From: Gnomoniopsis sp. IMI 355080
Taxonomy: Eukaryota; Ascomycota; Sordariomycetes; Diaporthales; Gnomoniaceae
NCBI GenBank assembly: GCA_027946555.1
Contig: JAPEVC010000015.1
Span: 62,001 to 126,000, forward strand
Length of the DNA: 64,000 nucleotides
Direction of reading: 5' to 3'
Shown here: positions 1 through 11,141 of the stretch, one piece after another
How positions within the stretch are numbered: the stretch's first letter is position 1
Layout: the number at the start of each line of letters is the position of its first letter
Translations under genes and position numbers: made by a program
Notes under the pieces: generated by a model
What the model was told of the DNA's origin: nothing
The model's input: only the letters and a program-made list of their open reading frames with translations
Databases searched by the model: none

Positions 1-3000
1 GGAAAGAGGCCGTTGGGCGCTGAGACGTAGTAGTCCGAGTCGTTGTGATCCGCATCCCGCCACATCTTGGTCTTCTTTGTCGCAAACTCCCTAGACACTG
101 TAGAGTAGAATTCCAGTGTCGGTCCAAGACCCGTGCCAACTTCCTCAAAGTACTCAACCTCCAGAATACTCTGGGCACTTCCATACAGATCCATGACCTT
201 GAGAGCGGACTCAAGAATCTTGTCACGCGAGATGCGCACCTTTTGGCGCTGCAGCCGCCCCAGGAACGGACGGTCATCATGGCGACGTCGGTGGTCATCC
301 TGCGGCTGCGCGTTCTGCCATCGGTTCATGGACCGTGCGTATCCAAAGGAAGTCGACTGGAGGAAGAGGTGTCGCGTTTCGAAGGGGAATAGGAAGGGGT
401 ACAAGCGAGCCAAGTCTTCACTCCAGCTGGGCAGGCAGCTGCTGGCGACTATCAAAGGCTCTTCCAATTGCCTGTTGAGCTTGGCAGTGAGCTTCGTGTT
501 GACGAATTGCGTCAGGGGTTCGATGTTAAGCTTCAAGGTGGCCTTGTTCTCGACAATGACATCGTCGATGTTAGCATTGAGATTATGCAGCATCTTCAAG
601 AGGCGAAGTATCGAGACTGTAGTCGGATACTTGGCAAGCGAAGCAGGTGCATTGCCTTCACTGGATTCGTTCTCCTCACTTGAATTAGAACCAAAGGCAA
701 GCGTCTCAGTGGGTGGAGGTCCGGGGACGCGGCGAATCTTGATCTCATGGGTCTGTGCCCATACATTTCGGCCGGTGAAGTCGTCCGAGGCCATCTTCTG
801 CACCGCACGGTAGACTGTTGTGTCGTTGCTCACGACCTTGCCGTTGTGGGTGAACTCCAAGTGCCAGTCTTGTGGGGTGGACTGAATCGCAGCTGCATAA
901 GACATAGGTCGAGAGGAGGATGGTGAATTCATCAACGCATTGGCGAGTAAGTTTGCACGGAGAGCCATGCTATTGTTAGCAGCATTCCCACTTGCGCCGA
1001 CGCTGCCACCTGCACCGACATTGGCACCTTGAGAACTAGAAGGTGTCGGTACGCGAGTGCCGTCCTCCTTCCTCGCGGTGATCTTACCACCATCAGCGAC
1101 CTCAAGGTTCACAGCCGAGGGATCCGGGGTCGGAGCGTCGTCCATATCTTCATCAAGATCGCCAACAATAGCATCGAGTGCGCTCTGCTCGAGTGAGTCT
1201 TCGTCTTCATCAAGATCGTCCATGCGCTTTTCATCCGCGCATTCAAGCGCATCCTCCAGGTCATCCTCGCCTTCAGGCGGAGGCCGATTTGGTTGTGGAG
1301 TCTCTGTTGCTGCTGCGTTGCGCCGACTGGACCTACGCAGAACGACCTTGGCAGCTGATGCAGAGGAGGCAGGTTCGGGAGTACTAGGTGCATCCGCAAT
1401 CGGGTTCGATCGAGACTTGGCCTTGCGCGCAGACCGAGAGCTCGAAGCCGCTGGCGGAGCTGGCGGTGGAGGTGCAGTGCCACTTGCAGATGGTGTCATT
1501 CGTGAAGGCAGGCGGGCAGCACCTCCAGCGCCAGGAAGGGATCCAGAACCTCCAACAAGGGAGCCGGGGCCGAATGGTGAGAACGCTCCACCAGCCACCG
1601 CAGCTAGAGCCCTGGTAAGGCTGTCGCGATTTCTAGGAGGCCGAGGGCTGATACGAGGCCGCAGATAGTCCTCCAGAGACTTGAACGTAGCAATCGCATG
1701 AATCGAGACCATTATGCTACGATACATTCTCGGTATGTCGGAGTCCTCGTCTGCGGATAGTCTGAGACGAATTTGTCTGGCCAGCATTGACGCCGGACTA
1801 TTACTGCGATGATGGCTGTCTGGGTGATTGCTTGCCACAGTGAAGACCTCGAAATGCTCGGAACGACTGAGTAGATCCTGCAGCTTGTGCACCATCATGC
1901 TGAAAGGTGTGGAAGGAGAATCCGTCTTCGACTTATTCTTGGTAGTGTACCCCATGAATACTTCAATAAATGCGACTTGAGCAGCCATCGCAAGGTTTTC
2001 GTCGGGATTGCTAAAGACCTGCTCTAAGACTCGAACAAGACCCGAATGCAGTAACTCGTAGCTTGTGATACTTTCAAACAGGTCGGTGTCAAAGTATCCC
2101 GCAGCCAGTTTGGTGAATAATTTCTTGCCATTTTCGCCGGCGCTGGGAGAAGAAGTCGGACGCAGGTAAAAGGCTTCGATGTCATCTGCCAAGGTTGAGA
2201 GCTCGTCGAGAATCTTTGCGGCCTTCTTCTTCATCGATTTTGCACTCTTCTCCGTCTCATGCTTCTCGAGGAACGCCTTTGCTGCCTGGTGGATCTTCGA
2301 CCGTAGTATTTGCGTCTCTGTGATGGGTGGTGGAGGGGGAGCATCGATAGACATGGTCGAGCCACCAGAACTACCAGTACCAGGAGTTCCAGATATCACG
2401 CGAGGACGAAGGTCCAATTCATTTTCGTCATCATCGTCCTCATCGTCATCGTCATGATCCTCGTCTGAGAAGTGATGAGATCCCTCATCCTCGTCTTCAT
2501 CCTCTATCTCGGCGGCATCGCCGCCTTCACCGTCTGAAGAGTCTTCGTCGGAGTCGGCTGAGCCAGTAGACGGCCGACGGGACAGCTGCGGCATCCCGCT
2601 GCGGGTGGAAACCAACTGGGCATCGGCTTCAGTGTCTTCGGCCAATTTGACAATTTGTGCAATGACGCCTTCCCTGTATAATTGGTACTGGTAGACGGAG
2701 CTGAGCCTGGTCATAAGGACTTCTGTTGCTTGAAGTGCCGACAAGACGAGGGTGAGGTCATCCTTGAGGGAGAGGATGGAGGCAAGGAACGATGCATATG
2801 GGACCGGGGCCAGTGCTTCCTTGAGCATATCTACATCTAGATTGTACAGCATCTTCAACTGCGCCAGAAGGACCTTTTGCCGGACAGTCAAGTTGACGGT
2901 GCTAGAGAATGCGTCGGTCAGAGTGGGAAACAGAATCAGAGCAAAGCGCCGAACTTGGTCCTTGCAGCCCCCAAGAAGCTGGATGCGCTTCTCATCTGGT

Positions 3001-4890
3001 GTCTTCTTTCGAGTTGATGAAGATGCTTCAACGGTTTCAAGAAGAGCCACGTCTGCAAATCCGCCTCTGGTAGGGTCACCCGCTCCAGATGGAAGCTTGG
3101 GCAACAGTTCACAAACAACGTTGAGAGCCTCAATGATCTGATCTCGCGGTCGGTGAATGAGTGCTTGCATGATAAGCACGCTGTCCAGTTTCGAGGCCAC
3201 ATCGTCCGTACCATTAGGAGGGGAAACGCCTGTCAAAACCTGGTACAACGTCTCCACCACATTCATCTTCATCAACTCCACAGAAAGGCGAGGGCTTGCC
3301 TTTGCGGTGGATGCCAAGACCTTCAGAAACTGAGTGTGAATGTTGGGGCCGATGAGATTCGTGCTCCCGGGAAGTAGCAATCGCAGAATGGAAGAGAGTA
3401 GATCATCGCTGACCAGAGATTCCAGCTTGCTGGGTGTTTGCTTCCATGTGTCCACGATACGCGAAACGCAAATCGAAGCCTGCTCCACAACTTTTTGATC
3501 GCTATTCTTGAGAACGTCTCGGAGGATACGCATCGCATCCTTGACAACGTCAAAATAGTCATGGGGCAGATTGCGGCAGCAATTGGCAGCGGTAGTAACG
3601 GCGGTTCGTTGGGTGCTCATGGCGAAAAAGTCGAGATATTCCAAGCATGCTGCGAGCCCACCCTCCTTGACTATGGCCGCTGGGTACTCGACTGAGATCT
3701 TTTCGAGTGTGCTCAATGCTTGCTCGGCCAAATCTATAAACTGAATGTCCCTCAACTTCTCGCAGAGAACGGGAACAACTCCCGCGTAGACCACGTTCGT
3801 AACGCTGGACGGCAGAGCTTCCATGAGACTGGCTAGACAGCGGCATGCCAGAAGCATAATCTCCGGGTTGGGTTCCATGAAATCGTCAGGTTTCATGAGC
3901 GAGACAAGCTCACGAACGAATGTGTCTGCCGCAAAATTGCCCTGAAGGTTGTCTTCGTTGCTGATCAGGAGAAGCCCCGAGAGCTCATTCAAGGCCACCA
4001 ACTGTGCCGACTGGTCGTCCTTCTGGCGAAGAGCGACCAAAATCTCTCGCAGACGCGCGCTGGTGCCGGACATAAGAGCCCCGTACCCGCCTAAGCTCGC
4101 GAGAAGACCTGGGGGCGGGCCACCGAAGCCACCAAAAATTTCGTCGTCGTCAACAGGGTCGTCGGAGTTGGGCTCGTGCTCTTCGCCGTCATAGCCGTCG
4201 CTGTCTTCGCCGTTGTAGCGTCCATCGTTCGGTGGCGGAGGGGGCCGAGGGTTGGCATCAGAATTCTTTTCGTTGTCTTCGGTCCCGGTCATAGGCGTGT
4301 CCTCGTCCAGATGACTAGACTTGTGGCGAGGTCGTCGGGACGACGATGAGGAGGCTGTAGCTATTTGTGTTACAATTGTATCAGACCCAGAAACATGAGC
4401 ACAGATTTGTCAATGTTTGAACCTACCTGATGCGTTCTTCTTGTTGCGGCTGGATTTCCGACTGGACGACGCAGAGGGAGCATTGTCTGATGGCGGTATG
4501 GATGGGCCTGCAGCAGACCTGGGACAGTGTTAGTTGTTACCGCTCGGGAAGGAAGTCGTTCAGGTCGCCATACTCTGGACTTGACATAGTCGTAGTTTGT
4601 TTGCCTTGCCTCTTTCTAAGAGAATATGCGGACTGAGGCTGAGGAACGAGTGGTGCAGATGGGGGCTGCTCTGGGGCTTTTGCTCGCTTAGATCGGCGCC
4701 CAGATGTGTTCTGCTCGGGGCTATCGACTTCGGCAACGGTGCGTTTGGGTCGTCGAGAGGCAGGTGACGAGGCGGCAGCAGTTGGGACCGCAGGGGGATC
4801 AGCCAAGGGGGTCGCAGGTTCACCAGCAGCACGAGAGGACCTAGCTGCCTGGCGAGCGGAGGAACGAGTGGCCCTATTATTAGAAGACAT
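1..4890 (-). CDS. UFD4: HECT-type E3 ubiquitin ligase, UFD4/TRIP12 family (3' end beyond window)
   Basis: Exons on the minus strand are 4574-4890, 4427-4518 and about 4360 down to 1, continuing off the left edge. The 55-nt first intron has donor GTATGG, branch CTAAC and acceptor CAG; the second has GTAGGT and two nearby acceptors (4361 or 4355). The protein starts with a basic Ser/Ala/Pro-rich tail, then an acidic Gly/Pro linker. A long armadillo-type helical repeat region follows (about 4080-2700), then an Asp/Glu run near 2400-2560, more helices and a low-complexity linker (about 1650-1000). The start of the HECT domain is visible at about 190-1 (RDKILESALKVM, EVEYFEEVGTGLGPTLEFY). The catalytic Cys lies outside the window. 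Known role of the family: polyubiquitination of ubiquitin-fusion and N-degron substrates in cytosol and nucleus. The only truncation is the window edge. Confidence 0.93.
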
Positions 4891-7686
4891 GAGTGAACGC
4901 TTCGCCCAGAACCATCCTTTTGAGGCAGATGTGATTGAACGTCAGAGAGAGCCTGTCTGTCAGGTGCGCAGGCGTGGTGACTTGAACAAAGAGACCGCAG
5001 AGATATTCTCTGTTGACGCGACGTTGGGAAAGGGTAGTCAAGGTGGAGTGAATGGAAAGGTTGACGTCGAGAGGTGGCGGCAGTTGACAGTGAGTTTGTC
5101 CTGGTCTGATGGGTGTTGCGTTTATTGGTCAGGGCAGGCAGGGGAGGAGTGGATTCGTTCAACGCAAATCGGCGTCAAAACTGCAGACGCCTAGGCCTGA
5201 GGTAAAAAGGCTAAGTGTGTATGTATTCTGCGTCGGTGTTGCAGTGGAGAAAATTGGTAAATGTGCTCTGATGTTGTTTGTCTTGCAGTGTCAGGCTGGA
5301 TGGACTTGTCTGGTGGAGGTCCCCAATTTGGCAATCCCAGTCAGCGCCTCCAGGTTGGTGGTAGAAGCTGTGGCCAGGCGCCTGCTCGATATACGCCTCC
5401 ACTGCCACAGAGGACTTAATCCACAATCGACCAGTTCGAGTTTCGATCCGGAAAGCAGGTAGAATTCTCTCAATGCCTCAGGGGGTTTCTCCTTTCGCTC
5501 TGTCACGCGCCTAGACTGCAGTAGAACAAGGCCCAGAGGTGTTGAAGGGGGGGGGGACCATAGAAGTCAAGATTGGTAGGTAGTGCAGGAATCAAGGAGC
5601 GATATTGCAGACCTGCACCTGCTTTGCTTTGAGATACCAGCAGGGGAGGACTGATGATGACGCAGAGGGTATTTTGTACAGGCGACCTGATGGAAGGAGG
5701 AGGGGTTGAGGTAGGAAGGTGCAGTGATTGGGATGGGAGTTCACCGTGCTATGTTCCTGCCGAGCAATATTGCGGGATTGCACGACACACGATCAAGACA
5801 ACGACAAACAGTCCTCGGCTGACGACAAGCTCTCTTTTTCTGGAATATGGGAAAGGAGAAGGAGAATGGCAAGTACCTTGGTGGTTTATTAGAGTGGTCG
5901 CTTGGTGCGGAGGAGGACGGAGCTGGGTGACGGCCGGTGCTTGCGCCTAGTGATTGCCGGCGTGTATGTGCGCCCGGTACGGCTCTGGAGGTCGAGTTGT
6001 GCGGGGGAATCGACGAGGAGTGTTCGGAGGCAAACGAGGTCGCGTTCGAGATTTGCGAGATGGAATTCGAGGGCGTCGTAGACGACGACGAGGGAGGCGC
6101 GGTGTGGTCACTGACAGCCTGGGCGTGAGCTGATCGGGACGAGCGCGGATTCCACGGGGACCTTCGGTCTGCCATGAGTTATGCCGCCATGGGGAATGGC
6201 GACAAGGTGCAATGTGATCTTTGAGTAAAACTTGGGGGTGTTTCGAAACTGTGGGTATGAGGATATCAGAATACGGAGGTCGTAGAGGGGAGAGGGGTTG
6301 ATCACTCGTCGCGTCGCATACAATAATCTTGGTGTTGATCAGGTCCCGATAGAGGAGGATGTTGGAGGAGTGGTCGTTGTGTCAGAGCAGATACCCTAGT
6401 GTGAAGGTCGATATGCTAAAGGTGAGATGGGGCACCAGCAAGCCAGCAGGCCATTTCCAGGGTTCTAGGGAGAGTGGCTAGTGGCCAGTGCCCCTCTGTT
6501 CCCCCATGTCCAGCCTGATCTCAAACCAAGACTTGCCAGACGACCCCCGACCGGTTTGGCCCTTTCTCCCGCCCAGGGCTGCAGAGAGGCTTTTCCTTGT
6601 TCGGCCATTACTTAAGCCGATCAGACATCAGATCTGCCCTTTTGACCTCGTCTTTGGCTACTGGGTATAGAAGTACTCCATCAAGACTTTGATACTAGGA
6701 CAGAGATGGATAAAAGGCACCACAACTTTAATGCATCTTCGTTCCTCCTGCTTTGCCAGTCCCTTCACACCCAGTCCATACCAGTACTGCACCAAGGCTC
6801 TTCTACCTACCTAGGTACCGACTCATGGCATGCCACGTACCAGATGCCGAAAATGACGCCATTAATGATATGCCCGACTGCCCGACAGTTCAAGGAGCCT
6901 ATCACGACTCGGTGGAGACTTTGGACAGTGCACCCATCCTTGGGACCCTGCATGAGAGAGGACTATCTATAAAGTTGTTCAATAGGGCTTTGGAGAGTAG
7001 ACATTCTGTAAATATATTTCCCAACAATCATAGTTATATTGTTTCCTTCGCTTTTCATCCCCACTTGCAGCGGGAGGGTGTGTGTATGTCTTACACTACC
7101 ACAATTATTGGGATCTTTCTTTCTACGTTGTGTGCTGCCTACACAGTATACAGGTGGGTAATGGACCTACGTAAGTAGGTATTCCTATAAGTACTTCGGT
7201 CCGAGCCGGACATCCCGAGGACCCGTATCCACTTTCGCAGGGCAGAATTCCTACGGAGTATCAAGTACGGATGTATGTGCGCAGAACATGGTACATACGA
7301 TATCTTTCTACTCCCTGCTTCACACTTTCAACGATACACTGCCTCAAAATTGTCCCAGAGTGGTGCAAAGAAATACGAAGGGATTTCCCATAGCAGAGTA
7401 ATAAAACCCCGTCATCAAGTTGCCAATAATGTCCGCTCACCGTCAAGTGCCTTTCGGCCCAAAATGAGGCACCCCGGCTTGTGTCGGCCTTAGAATGACG
7501 TCGGCCCGTCCGCGGCTTAAGACGGACGACGACCTCCTGCCTACTACCACAGCAACAGTGTTCTTGGAAAATCATGGCCGCACCCCCCCCCCCTCCTTCA
7601 CAATGTAATTAGAATAACATCGTGGGATTCTACCCTCGAAATAGCACACACGACGTGCGCTGATTCCAATTGACATACTACACAAA
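4891..7686. other. Divergent intergenic region between UFD4 and BCKDH E1 alpha
   Basis: This 2.8-kb stretch holds the promoters of the two flanking genes. No recognisable family is encoded. One possible first exon (minus, 5870-6175) is listed separately. Short open frames on the plus strand, including one ending near 7178 with a hydrophobic C-terminal segment, have no clear ATG context or family resemblance. A palindromic TACCTAGGTA-type motif lies at about 6804-6819. There are runs of G near 5550 and C near 7590. Confidence 0.6.
5870..6175 (-). CDS. Possible first exon of an unidentified low-complexity protein
   Basis: An open frame begins at an ATG at 6175 and encodes a Ser/Pro/His-rich, probably disordered N-terminus (MADRRSPWNPRSSRS...). 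A plausible splice donor (GTACTT, after an Arg codon near 5870) would end the exon. The unspliced frame runs on to 5741. I could not settle a continuation; an open stretch around 5291-5506 on the same strand is one candidate. No family is recognised. It may equally be untranslated sequence or chance. Confidence 0.25.
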
Positions 7687-9122
7687 ATGAAGCTCCGTCT
7701 ACCAAGCATCGCGCCCTCCCTCCGGAGCCCGCGCCCACTCCTCCCGGCTCACACTCCCCATCCCCCTCCAGCAACACGCCGCCTGGCCGGCTCGCTGTCC
7801 CAACGCCCCGATTCGAAATACGTGCAATTTCCCGGCGCCGTGAAATCCGCCTTCACCACCACCCTCTCCTTTGAGCATCCCTCAGCCCTCCCTTCCATGC
7901 CCACCTACCGCGCTATCGACCCCAATGGCGCTGTCGTCGACCCGTCATTCACCCCCGACCTGTCCGATGAAGAAATTACAAAGCTATACAAAGACATGCT
8001 ATTCGTCTCGATCATGGATCTCATCATGTTCGACTCGCAGCGGCAGGGGCGGATCAGCTTCTACATGGTATCATCAGGCGAAGAGGCCGCGTGCGTGGGT
8101 AGCGCAAGTGCGTTGACTAAAGACGATGTGATATTCTGCCAGTATCGGGAGCAAGGTGTTTTCAGGCAGAGGGGCTTTGGTGCGAGGGAGTTCATGGATC
8201 AGTTGTTTGCTAATAAGAGGGATGTTGGGAGGGGGAGAAACATGCCCGTGCATTATGGGAGTAAGGAGTTGAATATTGTGAGTTATCTCTAACAGTCTCT
8301 TTCCCTTTGACAACTCTATTGGATGGCCTACTGACAATCTGAACACAGCACACAATATCGTCTCCACTAGGCACCCAAATCCCCCATGCCTCCGGCGCCG
8401 CCTACGCCCTCAAAATGCAGCGTCTCTCTGACCCGACTATCCCTCCCAGGGTAGTCGCCGTCTACTTTGGCGAAGGCGCAGCCAGCGAAGGTGACTTCCA
8501 TGCAGCCCTCAACATTGCCGCCACGCGATCCTGTCCCGTAATTTTTATCTGCCGCAATAACGGCTATAGCATCAGCACGCCCGTGCTCGAGCAGTACCGC
8601 GGCGACGGCATCGCCTCACGCGGCGTAGGGTACGGCATTGAGACCATCCGCGTGGATGGGAACGACCTGTGGGCGGTTCGCGAGGCGACGAAGCGCGCGC
8701 GCGAGATGGCCTTGCAAGACGGCGGCCGGCCGGTCCTGATTGAGGCGTTGTCATACAGGGTGGGGCATCACAGTACCAGTGACGATAGCTTTGCCTATCG
8801 GGCCAGGGTGGAGGTGGAGGAGTGGAAGAGGAGGGATAATCCGATCTCGAGGCTGCGAAAATGGATGGAGGCCAAGGGGATCTGGGATGAAGCACGGGAG
8901 AAGGAGGCGCGAGAGGGGATGCGGAGGGAGGTGCTGAAGGCGTTTGCGGAGGCTGAGAAGGAGAAGAAACCGCCAATCAGGGCAATGTTCGAAGATGTGT
9001 ATGAGGAGATGACGCCGGATATCAGGAGACAAATGGAGGAGTTAAGGGAGCATGTGGCCAAATATCCGGATGAGTACGATGCTACTGAGTTCGAGGGCGG
9101 CATGGACAGTCTGAAAGAGTGA
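7687..9122 (+). CDS. BCKDHA: Branched-chain 2-oxo acid dehydrogenase E1 subunit alpha, mitochondrial
   Basis: Exons 7687-8277 and 8349-9122 give 454 residues; the 71-nt intron has GTGAGT and ACAG. The enzyme is the thiamine-diphosphate-dependent decarboxylating alpha subunit of the mitochondrial branched-chain keto acid dehydrogenase, which degrades Leu, Ile and Val. The first 45 residues are Arg/Ser/Pro-rich without acids, as in a mitochondrial presequence. The ThDP/Mg site GEGAASEGD...CRNNGYSIST lies at about 238-275. The phosphorylation-loop region YRVGHHSTSDDSFAYR is near 333. The exon junction reads LNI-HTISSPLGTQIP, matching the family. The E1 beta partner is not in the window. It converges with the GFA gene downstream. 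Confidence 0.95.
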
Positions 9123-9599
9123 CCTTGATCTTGGATTAAAACCAGTCACTAAACCACTGAGGTGCTTTTGTGTGTGCACTTGCTGGCGCGTGACTTGTTG
9201 AAATTGTTTCTACCTACCTAGCCTAGGTAGGTGACTTGCCTAGGTACCTAGGTATGCACTTTTACTAGGGTCGACAGGAGTATGCCGTGCTTGTGGAATA
9301 AGGAGACACGGACTTTTATGTCGACTTCAGGAGGTTCCTATGATGGTAGAGAAGATGGGTATTCGAAATTCGATCATGTGGAAATGGAGTAGCAAATTCC
9401 ATCTTCGTAATTATACGCTAATGGACAAGAACGCGAGTACAATGCAGCTTCTTGAAGTTAGATATTGTAGCATGAAGGGAGGTCGGATTGTAATTCCACA
9501 AAGTCAGGGTATCTAGGTGGCTATGGTGCGACAAGTCTTTTGCGTTTCGACTGGTGTTTGAACCTTCCCGATTGCGTTGACATGGGGATTTCTGCATCT
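9123..9599. other. Convergent 3' intergenic region with palindromic TACCTAGGTA cluster
   Basis: The space between the BCKDH E1 alpha stop and the end of the minus-strand GFA gene. It carries a dense cluster of overlapping palindromes at 9211-9254. No gene is seen. Confidence 0.6.
9211..9254. repeat. Cluster of overlapping TACCTAGGTA-type palindromes
   Basis: Within 44 bases, TACCTACC, CCTAGGTAGG and TAGGTACCTAGGTA occur back to back, forming perfect and near-perfect inverted repeats around CCTAGG and GGTACC cores. The same motif recurs in other intergenic regions of the window but was not seen inside exons. Function unknown. Confidence 0.7.
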
Positions 9600-10451
9600 T
9601 CAAATACTTCCTGGCATCTTCTCACCTTTGCTTTTCCCTTTGTACTGGACTGTGCCCTCGAACGGCTTCTCCCACTTCTGTCTATCCTTTACAAAACTCT
9701 CCCATTCGGGTTCGCTATGGGTCGCCCATCACTCGTCAGTAAATTGTTTCATTATTTGTACCAGAGAAATGCACATATATAAATGAATCTTGAAATAGAA
9801 GGGAAACGCAAATGAGTTTACCTACGGCAAATCTCGGTATAACCCAAGCTTGAGTATAATCATGCCATCGTATAGGGGTGTTTGGCTGAAGATGGGGCTT
9901 GAGTTCCAGGTTAGTGCACCTGACGCAGGTCTTTTTACTTGGTAGATAGTATCTAGTGCCCATCGACACTCACCATCCACAAGTTCCACAGAAGTTCCTA
10001 TCCACCGGGGTCCCGCTCAAGGTATCCGGATCCTACATGACAAGCTGAAAGTTAATGGTGATGGACCAGGCTCGACTTTAGCCCAAACTGTTTACTAGAA
10101 GAGTTAACCAACATGACATACCTTGTATAACTTCAGGCCATCTTTGCCATTCGGAAATTCGACTTTGTCCTCTTCAATGAGGAGGTTGACACCGCCTAAA
10201 TAACGAATAGATACCCTCAGTCGATGTCCACTGGCACGATATCAAGGGTCCTTCCGTCAAAGAATTTTACATATGCCGCCAGCAACCTTTCTGCAGTTTG
10301 AGCAGTGGCAAAGGTGGCCTCGCCGGCGTGAGAAGAGCTCGCTGTCATTGACGCGGACTTTAACGGCTGCTCACAAGGTGCCGTTAGTTGGCAATTCACG
10401 TTCAAGTCCTGGGATAATGGGCACACCTTTGCATAGGCATTCTCCTTCCAT
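9600..10451 (-). CDS. GFA/CENP-V family zinc enzyme (glutathione-dependent formaldehyde-activating-like)
   Basis: Reconstructed from six minus-strand exons: 10427-10451, 10271-10366, 10122-10195, 9974-10032, 9826-9897 and 9600-9714, giving 146 residues. Introns are 60, 75, 89, 76 and 111 nt, all GT-AG with open junctions. The N-terminus has GECLCKAVKV (usual GxCxCGxV; the Gly is Lys here). Then come the CHCSNCRK zinc motif at about 31-38, a GVNLLI strand and the late motif FCGTCG at about 82-87. A YDGMIILKLGL strand and a DRQKWEKPFEG tail complete the normal GFA layout and length. Family members bind zinc through these cysteines; the substrate is often unknown and need not be S-hydroxymethylglutathione. 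It diverges from the flavoprotein at 11142 across about 690 bp, which may be a shared promoter. Confidence 0.85.
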
Positions 10452-11141
10452 ATTGAATATTGAGCATGAAGGTCATTCGAATTTCTTCGGCGTATTGTGC
10501 AGTGCCGAGATATGTCGTCCAAGTACTCGATAGTATTTGAGGAATGTACAGTGCGGGTTTATAATTTGCATTTCAGCTAGGTTATAAAGGAAGAACCAGT
10601 ACCAACTCGCCACCACAGAAAAACGTGACTCCATTACTTCGGATGCAAGTTCGGTAAGATCCCTCCCTAGATACGTAGTCAGGATGGGGAACTTCTCGGG
10701 ATCAGGAATAACTGACCCTACTGCCATAATCCGTTGTGGATGTGCGATAGGAGACTGCGGGGATCGTTCTAGCACAGAATTGGAATACGCTATAGAAGTA
10801 TTGCCACGGCCACAAGCGGAAATCCGACCCGCTTACAAAATTCGGACAGCAAAGATCGACAGGTCTTGGATTGCGGGGAAGTAACTGTGGTCACCTGGGA
10901 GGAAGCTCGTACAACATGAAGCACCAAGCCAATCTGCCTTAAGGGGAGGGGAAGTGGGTATGCCGGCGACCCAGGAGGGTGGTGTGACTCCGAGGAGGTG
11001 AGCCAACGGATATAAAAGTGGAAGGGAGTCGGCTGAGGCCGCGGAGTCGCTCGCCCAAGCGAGGCCTGACACCTCATCATGCACATTTCTACCTCTAGAA
11101 CATAGTCCATCAGTATCATAAGATCAGGTTTAGCATACAGA
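10452..11141. other. Bidirectional promoter region, GFA enzyme / flavoprotein
   Basis: About 690 bases separate the two divergent starts. A TATAAAAG box sits at 11011-11018, 124 bases before the plus-strand ATG. A 100-codon minus-strand frame at 10473-10775 resembles no family and overlaps the GFA leader, so it is not called a gene. Confidence 0.55.
11011..11018 (+). promoter_or_regulatory. TATA box of the flavoprotein gene
   Basis: TATAAAAG, 124 bases upstream of the start codon at 11142; a typical fungal TATA-to-ATG distance. Confidence 0.5.

Noticed and set aside
1057..1668. Ser/Arg-rich 203-codon plus-strand frame
   Set aside because: Antisense to the low-complexity linker of the UFD4 gene.
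4519..4540. An apparent 22-nt intron (GTAACA...CCCAG) in the UFD4 gene
   Set aside because: A donor GTATGG at 4573 with the same acceptor gives a normal 55-nt intron with CTAAC branch and keeps the frame.
6753..7178. 141-codon plus-strand frame ending in a hydrophobic segment
   Set aside because: The frame opens at a TTG; its first ATG is near 6824. No Kozak support, family or splice continuation.
9822..9824. In-frame TAG that would end the GFA protein at 109 residues
   Set aside because: It overlaps a GTAGGT donor. Splicing to 9714 restores the conserved C-terminal DRQKWEKPFEG block and the usual family length.
10473..10775. 100-codon minus-strand frame upstream of the GFA gene
   Set aside because: No family motif; it overlaps the likely leader of the GFA gene and cannot be joined to it.
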